Positions 11,387 through 22,500 of a stretch of 64,000 bases of DNA are shown in pieces. The DNA comes from Physcia stellaris (taxonomy: Eukaryota; Ascomycota; Lecanoromycetes; Caliciales; Physciaceae), in the NCBI GenBank assembly GCA_018902385.1, contig JABSSW010000031.1, forward strand, positions 186,001-250,000, given 5' to 3'. A program made the position numbers and the translations under genes. The first letter of the stretch is position 1, and each line of letters begins with the position of its first letter. The notes beneath the pieces are model-generated. The model ran no database searches and had not been told where the DNA came from. It worked only from the letters and a program-made list of their open reading frames with translations.

Positions 11387-14300
11387 ATGCAATCGAAAAT
11401 AATAATTTCGAAAAAAACGACGTATATTTCGAATGTTGACGTTTTTGTGTCACAATTGTATTTAAAGCATATCGTTTTTCAAAAATTGTTGCATGATTTT
11501 CGAACGAATTACAATCGTCGTTTTTTCAAAACATTATGTTCATTTTGCGACATTTTTATGTTTTTTGACGAGACGAAATGATTTGTTTTCGACAACGATA
11601 TAAAATACGATTTTTTTTTAATCATTCGACAATTTTTGCATTTCAAATTCGATGAACACGAAAAACGTTTCGTAATCGTATGCGATACGTGTCAAAAACA
11701 TTCACGATCAATATTTCAAATAAAATTTTAATTTGACGAAATAATGTTTTTTTTTTATCGATTCAGAATTTTTTTGTTTTTCTTGAAATTGATGACGAAT
11801 TTGAATAAAATTCAAAACGTTGACGATGTTCGAAACAATTGAACAATTTACAAAATCGTTTCAAATAAATTATCGTAATTTCATTTGAAAATGTTTATTC
11901 ACGTTTACATCAAAATTTCATGTACGTTTTCAAAAATTCGCGAACGTTGATTTTTTATTCGAATATTATCGAAAATTTTTTTCAATCGTTTTTTCAAATT
12001 TTCGATAAAAAACAAAATGCAAAAAATTTAACGATTGCAACAAATTGATTGAAAATTCACAATCGATTTTTGAAAAATTATATCGTTTTCGTCATCGACA
12101 TTTTCATTGTGAAATTTTCGATTTTCGAAATTTTCGATTCAAATGAAAAAAAATTATATTACAAATTCGATTTTATCGTGATTGTCGATCAATATAATTC
12201 GAAAACACACGACGAAAATTTTCGTTTCAATCGATTTTTTGAAAAACAAAACATGATCAACGATAATCGTTGATATTTCAAAAATGATAAAAATTTGAAA
12301 ATTAAAATATTTTCTTGATTATATTTTTATGACGTCGAACATTTTCGTAAAAAAAAAAATTTTTATTTCAAAATTTTTTTCAAAAACGCACAATACAAAT
12401 TGAATTGAAACGTTTCGCATTTTCGTGACGATTATTATTGAACAACATGAATGTACATGAAAATGAAATCATTTCGCATTTTTCAAAACACAAATAAATT
12501 GATGATCGAACGAAAAAAACGTCAAATGATCGAACGTTTTGTCACAACGAAATTGATCAAACAAAACGTTTATGAATTTCACACGATTATTAACGAAAAT
12601 TTAACGATTATCGTTTCAATTCAATTGCGAATCGATTTTATTTATTGAATACAAATTGAACAGAAAATCAACATCATCATGAAAACAACATGTCGATTTT
12701 ATTTGTTTTTCACGACGACATTTTTCGAAAAATGATTTGAATATGTCGAAATTTTTGCAAACACAAACAATCGCGATATCATTTCAAATAATCGATTTTG
12801 AAAAGTTGTAATATATTATCATTTTCGATGAAAAATTTTTAAAACACATCTTTTGCGAAATTCGAAAATATTCGATTTCGAAAAATTGAAAAAAATGATG
12901 AAACGAATGAAATTTCAATTAAAAAAAATTATTCACATTCATGTTTTGTTTTGAATTCAAAAGTTCATATTCGAAATGATTGTCGAAAATTTCATACGAA
13001 CAAATGTTTTCGATAAAGAAAAAAAATTCGAATTACACGTTTTAATTACGAAACATCAAATTCACATATATCGTTCAAATATGTGTCGCAAAAATTTAAT
13101 CATCGAATCACGATATAAAAATGATTTTTTTCAATTATTGTCGTTCGTGATTGAAATCGTGAACGACGACAATCGTTACATTTACAAACGATTGAAAAAA
13201 AAAATCGTTGAATGTTTTCATATAACGTTTAAATGTTTTTGATTTGAAACGCACATATGAATATTCAATACATTATCGAAATTTATTTTGTCGTTTATGT
13301 TAACAAGTACGTTATCAAAACGAAATCAAACGAAATGTACAATTTGTTCATTCGTAACGTCGTCAAAAATCATTTAATGATTCGTAAAATGAAATCAATG
13401 AAAATGATGATATTGATATTAAATTACGACATGTTTCGATACAACAAAATTGTAATGTATATCGATATTACGTTGTTTGAAAAACGATCAACGTTCGTCA
13501 AATTTTTTTAACAATTAAAACGAAATTTATTCGAACAAAAAATAAAAAAAAACGAAAAATCTGATTCTTTTTACAAAAATCAAATCGAAAAATATTTTGT
13601 TCGTTTTTCAAATTTGTCGTACGATTAATTAACGTATTTCGATTATCATGCGCAATACAATTTGATTAAATCGATCGTCGATTTTGAACGTGAAACGATG
13701 AACAATATAAAAAACGTTGTCAAAAAAAAACGAATATGAAATTTTCATTGAAAATCGTTTTTTACATCGATTAACGTATTCAAAACATTTTGATTCGAAA
13801 TATCGAACGACGTTTAATCGACGAAAAAACGTTTTTTTACGAAAAATTTTTCATGATTGAATCGTGACGTATTGAAAAAAAAATTCGAAAATTCATATCA
13901 AATTTCACGATTATTTGTTATCGAAATCATTTCATGATGTTGTATTCAAACGAATATCGAAATTTGAATTTTTGAACAACATTTCAAATCGTCAAACGTG
14001 ACGTAAAAATCAACATTTTTTATTTGAAAACAATTCATCGTTTGTTTTTCGAAATATTCGAAATCGAAAATGAATGCATACGACAAAAATTTCTTAAAAT
14101 GCAAATCAAAATTCGATCGATTTCGAAATTCGACGACAATTTAAATTTCGAAAAAAATCAATATGTGACGTATCAACGTATTATAAACAATTTTTTTTTT
14201 GTTACAATTCGAAAATTACGAAAAATAAATTTTTTCGTCACAAATTCAAAAAAAACAAAATTTTTTTTTTATTGTACACGTTCGTGACGTGATGCAATGA

Positions 14301-15410
14301 TCGTAAATTATTAATTTTGAAAATAATTTTCATCGAAATTGTTGCAAAAAACGTCGAAAAAAAATCATTCACAACAATTTGCATATCAATATTTCAAAAA
14401 ATTCAAATTATGAATCATTGCAATTCAATATATTTTGTATCGAAAATTCAATGAACGATTTCAAAAAAATCAAAATTTTTATCATTGATGAAATTTTCAT
14501 GATCAATAATGAAATGTTCAATTTTGTTTCGAAATTGTTTGTCAAAATACACAAAAATACGTTTTTTTTTGAAAATTTTCATGTTATTGTGTTTGACGAT
14601 TTATTGCAATTATTTTCAATTAACGATCGTCAAATTTTTCATTTTTTTGTTTGAAAAATTTTTGTTTCGTTATTTTTGAAACGTTTCAAAAAACACGATA
14701 ACGATTCGAAATTCGAACGATTTTTTGAAATTGTTCGTTTTGAAAAAATTATCGATGAAATCATGAATATTTTTTATCAACGAAAACAAAAATTTCGAAT
14801 CGATGATTTTATTCATAAATGTATTTCGTTTCATTTTCGAAAAAATGAAATATTACGATTCAACGCGTTATTGCTGAAACGAATTTGCAATTCATTTGTT
14901 ATCGTTCACAAAACTCAAAATAAAAAACGCGACAAAAAATTGTTCGAATCGATTCACAAACATTTCGTCAAAAAAAACAATTTGTCGAATGAAATGATGA
15001 TCGTTTTTGAAATTCGAATGATGTTTTTGAAAAATAATTGCATAATTCGAAATATAATCAACGACAATTGTGAATTAATAATTAAAATAAATGACAAAAA
15101 TTATTTTATCGTGATTTTTTCAATGATAAAACGTATAAAAATTGAATTTTTTTCATATTCGCGACAACGTGATTGATATCAATTTTTTAAAAATTGTATG
15201 TAATTTTTTACATCGATTACAAAACGTTGTATGATGTATTTTATATTCGAATTTAATTTTCAATTTTGAACGTTTTCGTTTTGATCGTTCATAAAATTCA
15301 ATCGTTAACAATGATCGACATATCGATAAATTTTGATAATAATATGTTCGTTTCAAAACATGTTTACATCGCATTGAATAAAACACAACGATGAAATCAA
15401 ATTTTTATTT
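11387..15410 (+). mobile_element. decayed Helitron coding region (HUH Rep and PIF1-type helicase)
   Basis: Several plus-strand frames line up in order with a fungal Helitron protein. About 11,540-11,700: a cysteine-pair segment (CSFCDIFMF, later CDTC) like DUF6570. About 12,934-12,942: an HIH motif followed by VLF, at the position of the HUH nuclease motif. About 12,976-13,242: ITKHQIHIYRSNMC. About 13,257-13,511: a YVNKYVIK stretch matching the Rep tyrosine motif, then a MEIM-type segment. About 14,230-14,275: a worn Walker A. About 14,484-14,500: FIIDEIFM, the Walker B. About 14,582-14,640: VIVFDDLLQL. About 15,000-15,400: PIF1 C-terminal motifs including VHKIQSLT and a YIALNK block. Stops interrupt it in several places, so it is inactive. 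The 5' TC and 3' CTRR-hairpin ends are not recognisable after the mutation. Confidence 0.75.
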
Positions 15411-16373
15411 TTGTTTTGTGCAAAAAGATTTTTCGAATAAATCAACAAACGATAATCGAATATGAACGTTTAAAAAATATTGTCAATGAAATGTATAAAA
15501 TTGAAATTAACGTGTTCGTTTAACAATTTCATCGAATCATTTTCATTTTTTTCAAACGCGAATCGTTATAATTTTTTTTGTCGCAAATCGTATTTGTTAC
15601 ATTTGTTAATTTTGTTTTCAAAATTTGATCATATCATTGATACGAAAAAAATTTGAATTTTGCGAATTTTTCGAAATTAATTTTATGATCGTGATCGAAA
15701 ATTGAATGTAATCAAACAAATTCGTCGTGAAACAATTTCAATTTGAATATTTCGATTTTTTTAAAATGTGTATATTGATGAAATTTATTTAAAACGTGTG
15801 CAATGTTTTTATTTTTTATTATTATTGATATTTTCAACAAACATATTTCGATTTTCATGAATTTTTGTACGAAAAAATTGTAAACAATGTGTTAATTTTA
15901 ATTTTTTAATGCAAATACAAAATATTCAAATATTTTGTTCAAATTGTTGTGAATTGAAATGAATATATTTTTCAAACAAAAAATATTTTTTTTTGTGTTT
16001 TTATGCGATATTCGCGTTTTGAAACTTTGTATGTACAATGTTCAAATTTCATTGTAATTATCGAAAATTTTTATTATTATTATTTTTTTTTAAATCAAAT
16101 TTGTACGATTGCAATGAATTATCAAAACGAATCTTAAATTTAACGTATGTAAAATTTATTTCATCGAATTTTCGACAAACGATTTTTTTCATCGTATTGT
16201 ATGTGAAAATAAATTTTCGATTGTTTGTGTTATTCGTATTCATTCGATCAATAATTCATTAACGTGTTTTCACGATCACATTTGATTGTTTTTTTTTTTT
16301 TTTTTTTCATGTATCACGATGTTTAATCAAACGAAATTTTAAATCATTTGTAAATTGTATTTTTATCGTATTT

Positions 16374-17723
16374 ATGAAATGTATGTTAATTGAATCAATG
16401 AATTACAATGAAATCGCGATTTTCGTCAATATCGCGCAAATAAATAAAATCACGAAAAATCGAATAATACAATTTGACGATAAAATAATTGAAATTTCGT
16501 TTTTTTTTTTCGATCGTTTTCAATTCGTCAATTTTTATAACACGCGTTCGATGATTTTGCATTTTGCGAATCGAATATTCGCAAATTTGACGCATTTTCA
16601 ACAATTGCAAACGTTAATCATTCAAATACGCGAATTTATTTGAATTTTGAAAAACGATTGTTTTGACGTCAAAAAAATCGTTGAAAATTTAACATTATTA
16701 TTTTGCGATCGATGCGCGATCACGAAAAAAAACAAAATCGATTTCGTTTTTTTTCGATGCGTTCAAACACGACGTCGTTTCGAAATTTGCGAAAATTGCA
16801 TATTCAAACACAAAATATCGAATTGTTCATTCAATAAATGCATTCAATTTTCAATGTTTTAAATATTAAATTTTTTTCAAATTCGATGCGTGTTTAATTC
16901 GAAATCGTGAAAATGATATTTCAAATTATCATCACAAACGTAAAATTCGTTAACGAAAAAAAAAATTAAAATTTCGATCAAAAATGATGAAAATTATTTT
17001 GTCGCAAATTTGTTTTTTTCGCGACGATTATCGAACAAACGTTGTCGATTGTTGTTTTCAACAACGATTACGACAAATAATCGTGCGCGATTCAATAAAA
17101 ACGACAACGACGACGAATCGTTAAATAATCGTTCGAACGTCGTCGACGATTTATCATTATTTTTGTTTCAAAACGAAAAAAAAAACGAAAACGAAAATTT
17201 TCAATTTGAACAACATCATGACAATTACGACGACGAATTCGATTTCGATTTCGAATTTGTTTCGAATGATATTGTTTTTACGATCGAAAAAATAAAATCG
17301 ACAAAAATATTTTTTTCAAAACGAAATAAATTTTGAATTTCAATTTCACGACGATCAATCGTCGTAAAAAAAAATTTATTTTCGTTTTTTGCGTGTTTTC
17401 GATTCGAATGATGTCGTAAAATTTACGCGACGTCGAATCGAATTGTGACGAAAAACAAAACGAAAAAAAAAAAAAAAAAAAAACGAAATAAAAAAATAAA
17501 TATGCGTCGTGAAAAAATAAAATCATGTTATGAAAATTTTTGTATTGAAAAACGATTTTATTGCAAAAATCGTTATATACGATATTGCAAAAAAATTTCA
17601 ACAATTTTTGAAAAATTTATGTTGATTTTTTTTGTTATAATCAATTTCATTGTTTTTTTTTTTTTTGATTTTTGCAAAATTCATCGAATTAATACGAATA
17701 AACATTTTGATTCATTGATTTAA
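16374..17723 (+). pseudogene. decayed cysteine-rich / acidic / basic reading frame of unknown function
   Basis: Four open segments in one frame (16,374-16,643; 16,647-16,862; 17,010-17,336; 17,445-17,723) are separated by only a few stops. They suggest one former protein of about 400 residues. It has a Cys cluster with LFCDRCAI, then CVQTRRRF and CENC, further cysteines to about 16,850, an Asn/Asp/Glu-rich acidic stretch (about 17,090-17,280), then a Lys/Arg-rich stretch and a second Cys/Tyr cluster (about 17,520-17,620). It lies about 1 kb downstream of the Helitron helicase on the same strand, so it could be a Helitron accessory or captured gene. I recognise no family. Confidence 0.4.
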
Positions 17724-18090
17724 CGAAAACAAAATTTCATTGTTTGAAATTCATTTGATTTTATTAAACAAATATTTTTCAAAATCATGTTTTAACACAA
17801 AAATTCGATGAAATGATTTTTATTGTACATATTTTGCGTTTTTAATTTTCGAATTAATTACGTTTCAACGAATTTTTAATCAACACGAATGAATTGTACG
17901 AATATTTTTTTTTTTCATTGTAACAATCGTTGATTCAAACGTCATAATTAATGCACGTCAATTGCGATCAAAATGTTTTTTTCATTCATTTTGTTTCAAA
18001 TCATGATGTTGATAAAATGAAATTGATGCAAAAATCGACATGAATTAATTTTGTTTCGAATTCAATTTTATGAATTCTAATTTTTTGCTT

Positions 18091-18408
18091 TTTTTCTTAG
18101 AACGCTGTTGCATATTCAACGGCAATGTCTTGTTTTTTTACGAAAATGCCTCGACTGCTCTCGTCGATGAATCAAAGCCCCCTACCTTCATCCAACCAGT
18201 CCTCCCGAGCCATGAATGCTGGCGGAGTTATAAGAGACATCCAGCGAGATACCTCAATGGCCTCGCTACTTTGCCAGAATATCAAGAAGACCGTGTTCAC
18301 GAGATAGGATGAACCATCATGACCGAGTCCACATGCACAGACCTTCTTTACCCCTAAATAGCATGCAAAGCTTACTATCATCCATTCATAGTCGCATCTA
18401 TCAGCCTC
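18091..18408. other. normal-composition flank, no gene
   Basis: Base composition returns to that of the host within about 30 bp at 18,069-18,100. No gene is supported before the 3' end of the next minus-strand gene. Confidence 0.5.
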
Positions 18409-19294
18409 TCACATGTCGTTGGTGAAGTTCGTCCTTGTCAGGCTCTGCAGCTCCAAAGAGGTGAAGTCTGAGTCAACTGCGTTTTCGAGAGAAACCAGCT
18501 GCATGCTGTCCTCAAGCAGAACGGGCTCGAGCTTTTTCCCGAGTCTCTTCACGACGGACCAACGCTGTGGATTTAACGAGAATCCGATTGACGCATCGAT
18601 GTCGAATTTCAGTCTAAACCTGAAGGGCTTGTTTGGTTTGTGCGTCACCAGGACCACAAGGGATGGAACGCGCAGTGGGATACCCTCATCAACCGCTTCA
18701 CTGAGGGTCCATTGTACCTTTTCCCCGAATTTCTTCACTCCTTTCATCGAGGCTGTCTTTGCGACTTGATAGCTTGTTTTGTGGCCGTATTCACCGTCCA
18801 GTATGTCAATACTGACCGGAATGGGGCTAGCTGATATAGACATCTTAGGTCTGAGGTCACCATGGCTTAGTGCTGGTGCTGAGACACGAAAGACGCAGAT
18901 CCACCTGGTCATACCTTATTGCCCAATTCGACGTGCGAATCCCGGGCACCGTGACTCCTCTCGCATACTCTGGAGCAAAACGCTGAACTTTGATGTCGCC
19001 CTTAGCTTCGCCTTCAAAACTCAGGCCTATATTGACCTTGGTGAAGCGGTGTCGCTCTTGATCCTCAGGTGCAAATCTGGCTTCTACGACTATCAGGCAT
19101 GCAGGCAACGGGCCTGCATACTGGTCAAGGTATCTTCCAAATTGAACACGCTCGAAGGAAAGTCTCCAATATGTCTTCCGTAGTTGCTGCTCTGCAATCT
19201 CTTCTGGCACAAGCTGAGGCCCGTTGAGATGGTGACCCGCGGTTTCAATAGGCTCAAAGTAACCCTCAAGAGCTGGGAGCGAGGATTTATCCAT
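18409..19294 (-). CDS. 273-aa fungal protein of unknown function, divergent from the CHAT gene
   Basis: Proposed exons on the minus strand are 19294-18915 and 18850-18409 (822 nt, 273 aa plus stop). The intron is 64 nt, starting GTATGA and ending CTCAG with a CACTAAG branch site; the joint reads SNWAIR|PKMSIS. The ATG at 19294 is the first in-frame ATG. The protein looks beta-rich. It has YWRLSFERVQFGRYLDQY (about 42-59), ACLIVVEARF, RFTKVNIGLSFE, then a second half with EKVQWTLSEAVDEGIPLRVP and PFRFRLKFDID. This layout (a W.L.F.R segment, an RF.KV.I.L.F strand, then V.W.L.E......GIP) resembles a widespread but uncharacterised ascomycete family. No signal peptide or membrane segment is seen. 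The upstream region is shared with the CHAT gene, so the two could be co-regulated. Confidence 0.7.
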
Positions 19295-19595
19295 GCTGCA
19301 CGGCACGCGGACGTTTTTATGAAGGATCTCGCAGGATGAATCTAAAATCAGGGATCTTGTGGTCAGAAACAGAGTTGGATTTCGAAGAGTCCTGAATGCT
19401 GGCCGGATACTTTGACTTAGTTGATTAGGCTGGTCTTTCTCGCAGCCTTATGCAGCTTATCACTGTGACGAGATCGTGCAGGACGCATGACTAATCACCA
19501 TAGGCCGCAGTCCAGACATTGGAGGGTGCCAGGCTGCGAAATCAATTCTCTTGATCCCTTCTGCGACCACGCACTGGGACACCCGTCACGGCACG
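19295..19595. promoter_or_regulatory. divergent promoter region of the 273-aa and CHAT genes
   Basis: Only about 300 bp separate the two ATGs (19294 minus, 19596 plus), so both promoters must lie here or overlap the 5' UTRs. No defined motif is claimed. Confidence 0.45.
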
Positions 19596-22500
19596 ATGAC
19601 TTCGAGATCCCAAAATGGTACCCCTTATTGGGGCATGCATAGTAACATGTATGGGCCCTTGTCTTCTGGGGAAATCGTGAACCTGGAGGAGGCAATCTTT
19701 GCACGTAGGCTTGGTCGCTACGGACAGGCCCGTCAACTATGGGATGAAAAGCTTCCCCCGGCGCACACGGTGGCAGTCTTGGCCATAGAGAAGGCGGAGC
19801 TTCAAGCTCGACTTTTACGATACAGATATGGCCTCGACATCCTAGAACAATTTCTGGCGTCGCAGGCGGATTGGCGACAAACACCATCGGATGAGGAAGT
19901 CAAGCTCGTGACTATTCTCGCGGCAGCAGCAAGAATAGAGGTACATGGAAGCTTGCATTCAGCGCTTGTGGAAGCGCGGAAGATGAAGAGTATGTGGCAA
20001 GGTAGACCCGTCGAGCAATGGTCTCCAACCGAGGTTCGTGCAAGATTTCATCAACCACTACCAACAGGACTAACAATTTCCCAAATATTCCACGTGGGAG
20101 ACTAGTCACAGAGCTGTTGCGGTGACGTATAGCTTGACTGGATCCTCACTCGAGATCCTGACGTGGTCGTATCGAGCATATCTGCTTTCACAACTTTCAA
20201 CTAGCCTGCGTGAAAAGTGCTTACTGTAGTGCTATTACTGAGACCATCTTAGATTGCTTGCGCCGTGCAATACATTAAGATCTTGGCAACCTGTCAAATC
20301 TTGTCGAATTGGGTAGACCATAAAAATGATCCTCCTTATTTGGAGTCATGTCATGGGTCATCCTGGCACGTCATTCGCACCATACAAGAGCGATTGAGGC
20401 AAGCAAACAATATACATGACTGCCTATCGTTATCTCCGGCCAGCCGAGACCTCATGGATGAGAAATTAGACATCAATTATCTATTCGAGATTGTCCATCA
20501 ACTTGAATCCCAACTGCCTACAGACCACAAACAGAGATGGCTAGAATTGATCCACGCAAGGCTAACGCTAGCTCGATACCTCTTTGGTCTCGAGCGTATA
20601 GACGAATTCTCCGCTCAGATCAACGAGACCGATCTCACATTAAAAAATCTTTCCTGGATTGAGCCGTCAGACGCGCCAGCGCTTTGGCTTCGCAAGCTAC
20701 AGATATCCTCTCGAGTTCCGCGAAATATGGAGTATCTGGCCGCTTGGCTAGAGCTTGCCTCAGCAATGCAGGAGAATGAGGACTTTCGTCAAGAGACCTC
20801 AGTGCTCCTCGACATTCATCTAATTCTCTACGAAGTTGATGGGCTAAAGCGAGACTCAACCTGGCTTTCCGTGGCGACTGCAAACCTGGAGAGACTCGAT
20901 GAGATTGATTCTGATACCGGCAATGCGCTATCCACCAGCGATAATCTCTCGAGGTTTGGAAGGATTGACTTTACAACAACCACGGCAAGTGAGTACTTAC
21001 ATCGTCTAAGGAATTTCGAGTCAAGATTCCCTGAATTCGATGTCCCTTTTCACCGTTTGGCCCTGTATACAGGCGCATCTGATGCGGCACTCAAACTTGC
21101 GGATATTGAGTCCTACCAGCACTATGATGCGAAGTCAGCAATAGCTTGGGCAAATCTCCCACCCGAACTTGCTTTCCAGACTTTCCGATATAGAGGGAAG
21201 TCCTGCTCGGACTGGCCCTTGGACTTTTTCGTCACGCTTCATCAATGGATGAAGCTAGATTACAAAGAAGGTTCGCTATCACCTTTGGCTGTAACACAAC
21301 TGCTGGTCCTCAATCAAGGAAGTGCTTCGCCCGAGCAGATGGCAGATGAAACCCTGGCCGCAGATCTTGGGCCAGATCAGACCGAGCAGCTTGCTGATAG
21401 AATCTACGGAGACGTTGATAATCCAGTAGACGCCAGTGTCTGGGATTCACATTTTGGCCGCTACCAGAGGTGGCTTTGGGATTCTCCCGTCAGAGTTGAC
21501 CGAGGCTTGCGACATACAATGTTGCTAGACATGCAAACAGCGAGAGAGACGAAGCTTCTAGACTATCACCGTAGGAAGAATAATCCTCGGGATTTTGTCG
21601 ATCACGAGCTTCAGCTTAAAATACATCGTCTGAGAATAGCGGAGAGATCTCGAATGGCCGAACTTCGGAAAAGGGTGGACAGGGGAGCTGTTGGAGCGAG
21701 TCAAGTCGGTGGTTTGTCCGATGAATGGCATCTGATGAGCCTCAAGAATGGCTTAGCGCACTCTATTAAAGCCGTCCAAGATGGTATCCTCACAGATGAC
21801 GACCTCCACGAGGTGCAAACTTGGATGTCACGAGCTTATTGTGAAGATCCTGGCTTTCTAAAGAAAATGCGTCTGATAAGCCTCTCAACTAGTGCGTTGG
21901 CTATGCGGCATAGATACAATATATTTGGAACGACGACACCGGATGCAGCTTTGGCTGCGTATAAGAGTTGCGATGAAATCTACATCGGATTGCGAAGGGA
22001 GAGATCAATCCTCAGAGGCTCAAAAAACTTGACAGCCAGGGCACAAAATTCAGCAGAATTCGGAGATACGGACCATCACATTGCAGCTATGGCCTGCTGC
22101 ATCGAGGCAATGGGCCCGGCAAGAATGCAGGCCCGCTGGCAGAGAGTAATGGGTCAAGGCCAGCACAGAGACTTTGTACCGACACCTGCCCCTGAGAGAT
22201 CAAGTAGTTCCCTGATGTGTGAGCTTATTGATTGGGCACAGAAGAGAAAAGCCAGAAGCGTAACAGAAGTCTTAGGGGCGGAAATTATCATACCGCACAC
22301 CGTTTTGGCTGGCGTGAAGAATGATGAAACGGCGATGGGCTTGCTCCGAACAGAGGCAGAACTCCAAACGAAATTTGACTCCCATCCCTCCGAGCCTATT
22401 GAACTTAGCAAACAGCTTGAAAGGGTTCGAAAAGGTATGAGGGACTGCCCAAGCCTGGAACAAGTCATGAACCTTCGAGACGGTGTGGCAATCACTTTCC

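Larger units (their letters stand above)
5395..18090. repeat. AT-rich, RIP-like mutated block with CpT/CpC loss
   Basis: About 12.7 kb with abrupt edges and a composition quite unlike both flanks. Poly-A and poly-T runs are everywhere, and C occurs almost only as CpG or CpA. In 12,061-12,240 I counted 24 cytosines on the plus strand: 15 CpG, 9 CpA and no CpT or CpC. The guanines there are likewise preceded only by T or C. Rare exceptions occur elsewhere, for example near 10,565-10,605 and 13,561. This is what heavy C-to-T change restricted to CpT and CpC on both strands would leave. Classical RIP attacks CpA. The block holds decayed transposon coding sequence (below). No intact host gene is visible inside it. 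Confidence 0.9.

Noticed and set aside
15153-15386. Minus-strand 77-codon frame
   Set aside because: It is antisense to the helicase C-terminal motifs of the Helitron remnant on the plus strand.
5395-18090. Regional centromere or mitochondrial insertion as explanation of the AT-rich block
   Set aside because: Helitron coding remnants and a strict dinucleotide rule explain the composition better, and no mitochondrial genes are readable. A centromere cannot be excluded from sequence alone but is not needed.
5395-18090. Classical CpA-type RIP
   Set aside because: CpA dinucleotides and CAA codons are abundant in the block, which is the opposite of the classical footprint.
18409-19294. Calling the 273-aa protein a gasdermin-like pore former
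   Set aside because: Length and protease neighbourhood fit, but I cannot see gasdermin sequence motifs. It resembles another uncharacterised beta-rich family, so only the gene pairing is reported.
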